From Corynebacterium accolens (GTDB taxonomy: Bacteria > Actinomycetota > Actinomycetes > Mycobacteriales > Mycobacteriaceae): 8,974 nucleotides of DNA. The notes beneath the pieces are model-generated. The model was not told where the DNA came from and made no database searches. It worked only from the letters and a program-made list of their open reading frames with translations. The position numbers and the translations under genes were made by a program. Below are positions 1 to 5,375 of the stretch, in pieces (within the stretch, counting starts at the first letter, position 1; each line of letters opens with the position of its first letter). Location: assembly GCF_030515985.1 (NCBI RefSeq), contig NZ_CP100376.1, forward strand, positions 1,652,921 through 1,661,894. The letters run 5' to 3'.

Positions 1-413
1 AATCCCGCCACTACACGGTGGGTATCCAAATCCTTCAGCAAATGAAGGATGCCGGTACGTTGCGCGATACCGTATTCTTGGGATTCGGTACCAACGGCGC
101 CGCCCAGCCAAATCAAATCAGCCAGGCCATGGACATCATCGGCAAAGACCATACCGTGGTAATGGTGGTTCCCTACGGTGACCGCGAGTGGATGGCGCAG
201 TCCCAGCAGGACGTCATCGACGCCGCCAAGGAATACGACAATGCCTATATCGCTGACTGGTGTGGCTACGCCGAAAATAATCCGGACATGCTCTACTCCG
301 ATGGCGTCCACCCGCTTCCCGAAGGCGCCACCGGCTATTCCGACGCCTTCTACGACGCTCTGAAGCAATATTCCAAATACGACAAAAGCGTGTCCTCACA
401 ATGCCAGGCTTAA
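1..413 (+). CDS. SGNH-domain O-acyltransferase, C-terminal fragment (5' end outside window)
   Basis: The reading frame is open from the left edge (first full codon at 3) to a TAA at 411-413, giving about 136 residues of a protein that starts outside the window. What is visible resembles the extracellular SGNH hydrolase-like domain at the C-terminus of OatA/YrhL-type acyltransferases, which move acyl (usually acetyl) groups onto cell-envelope sugars. Two family blocks can be seen: a GTN motif (Asn codon at 93-95, block III) and a late DGVHP motif (Asp codon at 300-302, His codon at 309-311), which supplies the catalytic Asp and His of block V. The nucleophile Ser block and any N-terminal membrane acyltransferase_3 domain would lie upstream and are not seen. 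The protein ends in a polar tail with one Cys. The true substrate (peptidoglycan, arabinogalactan or mycolate glycolipid) cannot be told from this fragment. A stand-alone SGNH esterase is the alternative. Confidence 0.7.
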   Translation, partial: SRHYTVGIQILQQMKDAGTLRDTVFLGFGTNGAAQPNQISQAMDIIGKDHTVVMVVPYGDREWMAQSQQDVIDAAKEYDNAYIADWCGYAENNPDMLYSDGVHPLPEGATGYSDAFYDALKQYSKYDKSVSSQCQA

Positions 414-426
414 CAGAGAGCGCGGC

Positions 427-462
427 GGTAGGCAGTTAGCGCATGTGCGCCGGCTTCCTACC
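427..462. other. Hairpin-forming segment just downstream of the acyltransferase stop
   Basis: GGTAGG (427-432) pairs perfectly with CCTACC (457-462). AG (434-435) pairs with CT (454-455), and an inner GCGC (439-442) pairs with GCGC (447-450) around the loop ATGT. It begins 14 bases after the stop codon. No U-tract follows, so it is not a classical intrinsic terminator. It could protect the mRNA 3' end or be part of a larger structured RNA running to about 532. Seen directly; the function is unknown. Confidence 0.45.
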
Positions 463-477
463 CTGGCCCCTTCCTCG

Positions 478-532
478 CCCGCCCTTCGCGCTCGCGGGGT
501 GGTTCGATCTCACCGGGCGGGTTCCCCGCCCG
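478..532 (+). other. GC-rich RNA fold resembling a tRNA acceptor/T-arm minihelix, with an alternative hairpin
   Basis: CCCGCCC (478-484) is complementary to GGGCGGG (515-521). Directly before the second arm is a 5-bp stem, GGTGG/TCACC (498-502/510-514), closing the 7-base loop TTCGATC (503-509), which fits the TTCRANN pattern of a tRNA T-loop. A second CCCGCCC at 525-531 can instead pair with 515-521 across a 3-base loop (TTC), so the two folds exclude each other. The last T-stem pair is G-U rather than the near-invariant G-C, and no D-arm or anticodon arm is present. It is therefore not a functional tRNA. It may be a remnant, a mimic, a regulatory fold or chance in GC-rich DNA. Confidence 0.35.
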
Positions 533-585
533 TGACCGTGAAGAGCGGGGTTAAAAGTTCTGACTCGTAGGTGAACGCATAAATG

Positions 586-620
586 AAGACCGCACCCATA
601 GTTCACATGAGTGCGGTCTT
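586..620. terminator. Intrinsic terminator, probably bidirectional, between convergent genes
   Basis: AAGACCGCAC (586-595) and GTGCGGTCTT (611-620) form a perfect 10-bp stem. One mismatch and a further CAT/ATG pairing leave a 7-base loop. On the minus strand it lies 19 bases after the stop of the 639-962 gene and is followed by a T-rich stretch (CATTTAT). On the plus strand the stem ends in TCTTTAG. It therefore most likely ends the minus-strand gene and may also stop readthrough from the acyltransferase. Confidence 0.8.
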
Positions 621-638
621 TAGTATTAGGCAGCGAGA

Positions 639-962
639 TTAATCGACGGCGAACTCGCCCATCTTGTCCCAACTGGTGCGTCCATCGATGTGGACGTTGA
701 TGATGTCTGGGGTCTCTACGAGGTACTTGGGGAATTCGTCGCAGGCGCGCTTGAAGTGCTCGCCCTGAACGTGCTCTACGTCCTTACCATCAGCGTAGGA
801 CTCGAGCAGCAGGAAGCGCTGAGAATCTTCCGGATCGCGGTACCACTTGAAGTCGATGCAGCCAGACTCGGCGTTGCAAGCCTCGGTGTACCAGTTGATC
901 TCATCAAGGAAGGTATCGGCGTATTCAGGCTTTACGCGGAACTGTACGTTAATCAAAATCAT
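639..962 (-). CDS. ABM-fold (antibiotic biosynthesis monooxygenase / putative quinol monooxygenase) family protein
   Basis: This 107-residue protein has the size and pattern of a single ABM (YgiN/LsrG-like) ferredoxin-fold domain. A first strand, MILINVQFRVKP, is followed by a helix with a Glu/Asn/Trp-rich face, a central ESGCIDFKWYRDPEDSQRFLLLESYAD stretch covered by positions 785-862, and a short helix beginning QGEHFKRACDE. Family members act as cofactor-free oxygenases on quinols or polyketides, or as small isomerases. The substrate cannot be inferred here. The ATG at 962 is chosen because the fold begins there. No Shine-Dalgarno site stands at a normal distance, but a -10-like TAGAAT lies 7 bases upstream, suggesting a leaderless mRNA. 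The gene stands alone, with a terminator downstream. The family call is fairly firm; the reaction is unknown. Confidence 0.8.
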   Translation of the reverse strand: MILINVQFRVKPEYADTFLDEINWYTEACNAESGCIDFKWYRDPEDSQRFLLLESYADGKDVEHVQGEHFKRACDEFPKYLVETPDIINVHIDGRTSWDKMGEFAVD

Positions 963-1042
963 GCCCCCGATTCTACCAATGATGTGTCCACTACGTCATG
1001 GCTGCTCTGCCATGCGCGCGGACCTCGGAAGAATCGGGGGCA
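962..1042. repeat. Nested inverted repeat covering the promoter/start of the ABM-like gene
   Basis: TGCCCCCGATTCT (962-974) and AGAATCGGGGGCA (1030-1042) are perfect 13-base inverted arms. Nested inside are GTCC/GGAC (986-989/1020-1023) and CATGGC/GCCATG (997-1002/1009-1014). The left arm covers the -10-like hexamer and reaches the first base of the start codon of the minus-strand gene ending at 639. It may be a paired operator, an RNA switch or an unusual terminator for the upstream gene. The repeat is seen directly; the role is inferred. Confidence 0.7.
970..975 (-). promoter_or_regulatory. Putative -10 box (TAGAAT) for the ABM-like gene, leaderless type
   Basis: Read on the minus strand, TAGAAT is followed by seven bases (CGGGGGC) and then the ATG at 962. 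This places the expected transcription start at or next to the A of the start codon. The -35 region is weak. Leaderless transcripts are common in Corynebacterium. The GGGGG just before the ATG is too close to serve as a normal ribosome binding site. Confidence 0.45.
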
Positions 1043-1062
1043 GGTTCCGCGGAAGCTAAGAA

Positions 1063-1641
1063 CTAGTTGAGGAAGTACTCCGCGATGTAGATGAACTCGC
1101 CATCAAAGGCGGTAGCGACGCCATAACCGTACTCGGGTCCGGGGGTTACTTCGAGGCCTCGGTTGAACCAGTTGAGGCGCTCTTGGGCTTGCTCTTCGGA
1201 CAGACGGTAGACGTTGCCCTGCCCTTCTTCAGTGTGGGTCACGCCGCTTGCCACATCGCCGTAGTACTTTAGCTCACCATTTGCACCCTGGTTTGCCCAT
1301 TCCTGCGCGATAGCGCTTGCGGTCTCATCCGGGTGGTGGCCAGCCTGGGCTAGGTGATCAGCGGTGGCTACCTGCAAGTCAGCGGCAACCTGCGGGGCTT
1401 CGAAGGCCTCAGGCTCCGGTGCGGCTTCAGCCGTAGGCGCTTCTTCCGCTGCTACTTCTGGTTCAGCTTCGGGTGCGGCCTTTAGAAAGCTGGGCAAAGT
1501 AACGTTGTACTTTTCAGCAAGGGTAGACACCTGCTGAACCTGCGGGACCGCGTTAAGCTCCGCAGAAGCCACTGCCGTGGTGCCAGACAGGGCGAGTACG
1601 GTGGTCAGGACTGCTGCGGTGGCGCTTCGAATCGGCTTCAT
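1063..1641 (-). CDS. Secreted Ala/Glu/Pro-rich protein with CAP-like C-terminal domain
   Basis: With the ATG at 1641 the product is 192 residues and opens with a clear Sec signal peptide: MKPIR, then a hydrophobic core, with AxA cleavage after about residue 27 (AVASA). A GTG at 1695 is in frame but would add 18 residues before the signal, so I reject it. After about 30 residues comes a low-complexity linker rich in Ala, Glu and Pro (about 55-88). Residues 92-192 look like a compact CAP (SCP/PR-1) domain: the AxxWA helix near 111-116, GNVY near 142-145, a helix ending in NWF near 157-159, and YGYGVATAFDGEFIYIAEYF near the end. The usual catalytic histidines of the CAP cavity are not evident. 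It has no Cys in the mature part and no membrane anchor or sorting signal, so it is probably released or loosely wall-bound. The function is unknown and the CAP assignment is tentative. Confidence 0.65.
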   Translation of the reverse strand: MKPIRSATAAVLTTVLALSGTTAVASAELNAVPQVQQVSTLAEKYNVTLPSFLKAAPEAEPEVAAEEAPTAEAAPEPEAFEAPQVAADLQVATADHLAQAGHHPDETASAIAQEWANQGANGELKYYGDVASGVTHTEEGQGNVYRLSEEQAQERLNWFNRGLEVTPGPEYGYGVATAFDGEFIYIAEYFLN

Positions 1642-1714
1642 AATTTTCAGCCTGTCATAACTTTTCAGAGGGCGAAAGCATATCGCCGGTTCCACCGCAC
1701 TTCGATATGGCTTT

Positions 1715-1720
1715 GTTATA
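1715..1720 (-). promoter_or_regulatory. Putative -10 box (TATAAC) for the secreted CAP-like gene
   Basis: TATAAC is read on the minus strand about 74 bases before the ATG at 1641. It would give a leader of roughly 65 bases. A small hairpin, GGCGA/TCGCC (1671-1675/1683-1687), lies in that leader. No good -35 is seen 16-18 bases upstream, so this is a weak call. The ribosome site before 1641 is also weak (an ACAGG about 11 bases from the ATG). Confidence 0.3.
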
Positions 1721-1760
1721 GAAACGGCGCTCGGTGAGTTCTCGGCTACCTCGCGGTAGT

Positions 1761-1779
1761 GAAGAAGCCTCCAGGAGGC
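1761..1779 (-). terminator. Short hairpin terminator after the membrane hydrolase gene
   Basis: On the minus strand GCCTCC and GGAGGC (1774-1779/1767-1772) form a tight stem directly after the TAG stop at 1780-1782, followed by TTCTTC. A second minus-strand hairpin, CTACC-GCGA-GGTAG (1746-1759) with a GNRA-type tetraloop, follows at once and may add stability. The U-tract is short and interrupted, so efficiency is uncertain. Confidence 0.5.
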
Positions 1780-3513
1780 CTAATAAATACCTACATCGAG
1801 TTCATCGAATTGCCGCTGCAGCTCCTCCGAATCAATGGAGCGGGCAACATCGGGCCCGGCGATGGCCGCAAAGCCATCGAGGACAGAGTTCCCGTAATTA
1901 TGGCCCACACCATCGGGAACATCCTTGGCTCCGGGTAGATCCGCGGCAACTTGCAGGTAGGTAATAATAGGCATCCACTGCATCACGCGTTCACGGGAAT
2001 AGGGGGTATCTTCTTTCATCCAATCCGGCTCTTTGAAGGCCAATTCGGGCGACCACCAGCTCACTGGATCGGAAGGATGCTGAATATACAGCATGCGGGT
2101 CCTGCCCCACTCCTCTTCCGGAACGCGTCCCCAGCGGCGGACTTGGTCCACCTCGTTGGCAAAGCGAACCACGAGGCCACCGGCGTAGACCGGCGAGATT
2201 TCCGTGGACCCGGGATCGCGGCGCTCCACAAACTGCGAGCGCAACTGGTTAAAGTGCGGCGGGCCAGTCAATAAGATGCCATCGACGGAATTGGCAATAT
2301 CGCGCACGCCGGAAAAGGCTGCCTCGATGCCGGTTGTGCCTAAGGACTCGCCGTAGAGGTAGAGCTTGGGTCGGTCATCTTCTGGCAGTGAATTCCACCA
2401 GTCCACGATGGGGTTGATGAACTCTTCCCCGGCGCGCTCTACTTGGCCGCCGCCGCCAAGGAAGTGGAATACAGACGGCATGGCGGAATACTGTGCTGCG
2501 GCAATGGCGGTATCCCCTCCATAGAGTAGTTCGAAGGCTTGCGCGGAATAGGACGATACCCAGCCGGTGCCGGTAGGCATGGTCAACAGGAGGGCCTTGC
2601 GGTCTTGGGCGTGGGTGCGCTCGAGTTCATCGATAAGCAGCTGCGCCCGCCCTTCATTAGAGTCGCGGTTACCCAGGCCGGCGTAGGCACGGATGGGTTC
2701 TTTGGCAGGTTTCCCGGTCACCTGTTCTAGCTCGGCCTTATGCGCGCCGGAGCTGAGAAACCGGGAGCCTTGCAGGCCGACGCCGTTCCAGTCGACATCG
2801 GAAGTAGGCGATCCGGAGCGCTCACTCAGGGTGGGGCGCTGAGTGTCCGGATCAGGGTCGGCGTTCTGGGCGGTAAATACCCTATCGCCCAAGCCCACGA
2901 TGGCACCGGGAATGATGTTTTCAACGGTGTAGATAGCGATAACCGCAATGATAAGTACTGCCCCGAGGCGGCGGTACGTGGAGCGGAACCGCTGCGGGAA
3001 GCGCCGCGCTAACCAGCGCACCAGAAAGATAATGGAGCGCAGGATGAGCAGGAAGACGGTAAATACCGCCAGCGCCAGGGGCACCACCAGCAGGTAGCTA
3101 GACATGGACGGCGCGGGCACGGAATATACGCTCGCGAGCTCGTGCTGCCAGCGCACGGCGATAATGACGAAACCGACCAGCCAGGCTATGAACGCACCTG
3201 TGGCGATGCGCGCGAGCAACCGGTAGTGCTTTGGCTCCCATGCGGAGGCGGCAAGCCAGGGATACTTATCCGCCCATTTGCTCACGACGAAGCGGTACCA
3301 CACCAGCTTCACGCCGATGCCCACCACGTAGCCGAACCCGGCGGCAAGGCCCGAAATCAGGCCTTGATAGGGCCAATCGCGGGGCAAAATGGACGGAGTA
3401 AGGCCCAGCGTAGACAGAATGGCGGCGCCGATAATGCCCCACGGATCGAGGTGGCGGACAATATCGGCGATGCGAGCTTCTACTGCTCGAGCTTCTCCCC
3501 TAACTCCAGCCAT
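1780..3513 (-). CDS. Integral membrane alpha/beta-hydrolase (Abhydrolase_9 type)
   Basis: This 577-residue protein belongs to the actinobacterial family with an N-terminal membrane domain and an extracytoplasmic alpha/beta-hydrolase domain. Hydrophobic segments are near residues 25-43, 51-73, 99-120, 140-168 and 183-203. The first contains the LGLTPSILPRDW motif typical of the family. The hydrolase half runs from about 235 to 577. GESLG (388-392) is the nucleophile elbow with Ser390. Asp482 in HPSDPVSWW and His538 in GVGHNYG are the likely acid and base of the triad. The natural substrate is not known; lipids or wall esters are plausible given the location. The ATG at 3513 has a good GGAG five bases upstream, although it lies inside the preceding ABC-F gene: the two overlap by 34 bases. 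Co-transcription and translational coupling with the ABC-F gene are therefore likely. A short hairpin follows the stop. Confidence 0.85.
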   Translation of the reverse strand: MAGVRGEARAVEARIADIVRHLDPWGIIGAAILSTLGLTPSILPRDWPYQGLISGLAAGFGYVVGIGVKLVWYRFVVSKWADKYPWLAASAWEPKHYRLLARIATGAFIAWLVGFVIIAVRWQHELASVYSVPAPSMSSYLLVVPLALAVFTVFLLILRSIIFLVRWLARRFPQRFRSTYRRLGAVLIIAVIAIYTVENIIPGAIVGLGDRVFTAQNADPDPDTQRPTLSERSGSPTSDVDWNGVGLQGSRFLSSGAHKAELEQVTGKPAKEPIRAYAGLGNRDSNEGRAQLLIDELERTHAQDRKALLLTMPTGTGWVSSYSAQAFELLYGGDTAIAAAQYSAMPSVFHFLGGGGQVERAGEEFINPIVDWWNSLPEDDRPKLYLYGESLGTTGIEAAFSGVRDIANSVDGILLTGPPHFNQLRSQFVERRDPGSTEISPVYAGGLVVRFANEVDQVRRWGRVPEEEWGRTRMLYIQHPSDPVSWWSPELAFKEPDWMKEDTPYSRERVMQWMPIITYLQVAADLPGAKDVPDGVGHNYGNSVLDGFAAIAGPDVARSIDSEELQRQFDELDVGIY

Positions 3514-5288
3514 TCCATCTCCAAATCCTCATAGGTGCTGCGATTGTCCTTTAATTCCGTATCGAGGCGAGTCATCGCTTCGGTATCGACTTCTTCTGCC
3601 GCCGCGGCCAATTTCTCATTGATCTGCGCGGCGGATTTTTCCAGCTTCTGCATCTTCCGCTCAAGCGCGTTCATCTTCTTGGTGATTTCGCGCTCTTGCT
3701 GGGAAGAAAGCTTCTTTTCCGGCTTCGGCGCCGGCGCGCCCGTCTTCTTTTCTCCCAGGTTTATAACCCCTGTGTTCTTGCCGGCCTCAATTTCTTCGCG
3801 CTTGCGCAGATACTCGTCGATGCCACCGGGAAGGTTCGTCAGGTTGCCATCCCCAAACAGCGCATACGTATTATCCGCAATGCGCTCGATCAGGTAGCGA
3901 TCGTGCGAAATGACCACCAGGGTACCCGGCCACGAATCGAGCAGGGATTCCAGTTCCTGGAGCGTATCGATGTCCAGGTCGTTGGTGGGCTCATCGAGGA
4001 GTAAAACATTGGGTTCTGCCATGAGCACGCGGGTGAGCTGGAGGCGGCGGCGCTCGCCACCGGAAAGATCACCGACCGGGGTGCGCTGGCGCTTGGCGGA
4101 AAAGCCGAGGCGCTCGGCCAGCTGAGAGGCGCTGAGCTCCTTTTTGCCTAGCTGCACGTAGGTGGCAACATCCTCGACGGCATCGAGAAGCCGGCGCTGC
4201 GGATCCAAGTCATCGAGTTCCTGGCGCAGCCAGCCCAAGCGCACGGTTTGGCCCTCGATGCGCTTTCCGGCCGCAAGCTCGTATTCGCCAGCCAGTGTGC
4301 GCAGCAGCGTGGTCTTTCCGGAGCCATTAACACCCACGAGGCCGATGCGCTCGCCTGGGGCCAGGCGCCAGGTGAGGTGATCGACCAAGGTGCGGCCATC
4401 CGGGGACTTCACCGTGGCATCTTCTAGCTCGATGACCACCCGGCCCTGACGCTGCTTGGAAAAGGACATGAGCTCGACTTTGTTGCGCGGCTCGGGGACA
4501 TCAGAAATAAGCGCTTCCGCAGCCTCAATCCGGTAGCGCGGTTTTGAGGTACGCGCCGGTGCCCCGCGGCGCAACCACGCCAATTCCTTGCGGGCTAAGT
4601 TTTTGCGGCGCTGTTCCATCGCATCGGCCTGGCGGGCGCGCTCGGCGCGGGCAAACGTCCAGTCGTTGTATCCGCCCTCATATGCATCGACCGTGCCGTC
4701 GTGCACCTCCCACGTCCAGGTGGCGATGGTATCGAGGAACCAGCGATCGTGGGTGACCACGATGACGGCGAGGTTGCGCTTGAGCAGGTGATCCGCCAGC
4801 CACTGGACGCCTTCCACGTCAAGGTGGTTCGTGGGCTCATCGAGCACCACCAGATCTAAATCCTGCACCAACGCGGCCGCGAGGTTCACGCGGCGGCGCT
4901 CGCCACCGGACAGGGAGCTCACGGGAGTATCCAGCCCTAGGTCCACGATGCCGAGGCCACCGAGCACATCGCGCACCTTGGCATTGGAGGCCCATTCGTA
5001 GGTCTCGAGCTCGAGGGGCTCAATGATCGCCTGAGCGATGGTGAGCTCTTCGGGCAGATCAAAGCGCTGCGTCACCACGGCCATGCGCAGATCCGAGGTG
5101 TGGGAAACGCGGCCGGAATCCGGCGGCTCGATGCCGGTGAGCACTTCCAGCAGGGTGGTCTTACCGCCGCCGTTAACGCCCACGATGCCGATGCGATCCC
5201 CGGTTTGCACGCCGAGGGATACCCCATCAAGGAGGCTTTTTAAGCCATAAGACTTGGTGACTTGCTCGAGGTTAATCAGGTTTGCCAT
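3480..5288 (-). CDS. ABC-F family ATPase, Uup/EttA-like, with C-terminal coiled coil
   Basis: This 602-residue protein has two ABC ATPase domains in tandem and no membrane segment, as in ABC-F proteins that act on ribosomes rather than in transport. Domain 1 has Walker A GVNGGGKT (37-44), signature LSGGE (126-130), LDEPTNHLD (149-157) and the switch His180. Domain 2 has GVNGSGKT (319-326), LSGGE (408-412), LDEPTNDLD (431-439) and His462. Both catalytic Glu residues (151, 433) are present. The charged linker at about 215-265 matches the P-site tRNA interaction motif region. Residues 530-602 are a Lys/Glu-rich coiled coil like the Uup C-terminal domain. The LDEPTNDLD variant in domain 2 and the tail favour a Uup-like housekeeping role over antibiotic resistance, but that is inference. 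The ATG at 5288 has no SD at the right distance; GGGAGG sits 20 bases away. In-frame extension is blocked by a TGA upstream. The membrane hydrolase gene overlaps its 3' end. Confidence 0.9.
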   Translation of the reverse strand: MANLINLEQVTKSYGLKSLLDGVSLGVQTGDRIGIVGVNGGGKTTLLEVLTGIEPPDSGRVSHTSDLRMAVVTQRFDLPEELTIAQAIIEPLELETYEWASNAKVRDVLGGLGIVDLGLDTPVSSLSGGERRRVNLAAALVQDLDLVVLDEPTNHLDVEGVQWLADHLLKRNLAVIVVTHDRWFLDTIATWTWEVHDGTVDAYEGGYNDWTFARAERARQADAMEQRRKNLARKELAWLRRGAPARTSKPRYRIEAAEALISDVPEPRNKVELMSFSKQRQGRVVIELEDATVKSPDGRTLVDHLTWRLAPGERIGLVGVNGSGKTTLLRTLAGEYELAAGKRIEGQTVRLGWLRQELDDLDPQRRLLDAVEDVATYVQLGKKELSASQLAERLGFSAKRQRTPVGDLSGGERRRLQLTRVLMAEPNVLLLDEPTNDLDIDTLQELESLLDSWPGTLVVISHDRYLIERIADNTYALFGDGNLTNLPGGIDEYLRKREEIEAGKNTGVINLGEKKTGAPAPKPEKKLSSQQEREITKKMNALERKMQKLEKSAAQINEKLAAAAEEVDTEAMTRLDTELKDNRSTYEDLEMEWLELGEKLEQ

Positions 5289-5301
5289 AACAGGGACTCA
5301 T
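5272..5301 (-). promoter_or_regulatory. Possible leader ORF (9 codons plus stop) overlapping the ABC-F start
   Basis: On the minus strand GGGAGG, a 7-base spacer and ATG (5301) open a 9-codon frame (MSPCYGKPD) ending at TAA 5274-5272. It overlaps the start of the ABC-F gene (5288) in another frame. The SD spacing is ideal for this ATG and poor for the ABC-F ATG. The alternative is that TAAGAT (5305-5300) is a -10 box and the mRNA starts only 3-4 bases before 5288, in which case the leader is not transcribed. Confidence 0.3.
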
Positions 5302-5342
5302 CTTAATACCTCCCTACCGCCACCCCCGCATTCCCAAACATG

Positions 5343-5371
5343 TTGCTACCGAATTTCACTTGCAATACTCT
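5343..5371 (+). promoter_or_regulatory. Putative aztD promoter (TTGCTA, 17-base spacer, TACTCT)
   Basis: A -35-like TTGCTA (5343-5348) and -10-like TACTCT (5366-5371) are 17 bases apart. The predicted start of transcription is about 5378-5380, where an ATG stands at 5380. An overlapping alternative -10, AATACT with an upstream TG (5361-5369), would start transcription near the GTG at 5376. I saw no clear palindromic Zur-like operator in the divergent spacer between 5288 and 5380. Confidence 0.5.
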
Positions 5372-5375
5372 GCGT

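Noticed and set aside
449..521. A complete tRNA gene ending at 521
   Set aside because: The T-arm-like element is present, but no matching 5' acceptor strand, D-arm or anticodon arm occurs at the right distance, and the 53:61 pair is G-U.
1045..1054. TTCCGCGGAA palindrome as a terminator of the CAP-like gene
   Set aside because: There is no room for a loop and no following T-tract on the minus strand; only five pairs at best.
690..1070. 126-residue plus-strand ORF
   Set aside because: It is antisense to the ABM-like gene, has no recognisable domain and no start signal; a shadow of the real coding frame.
1641..1695. GTG at 1695 as the start of the secreted protein
   Set aside because: It would put 18 extra residues, several charged, before an otherwise perfect signal peptide; the ATG at 1641 fits secretion.
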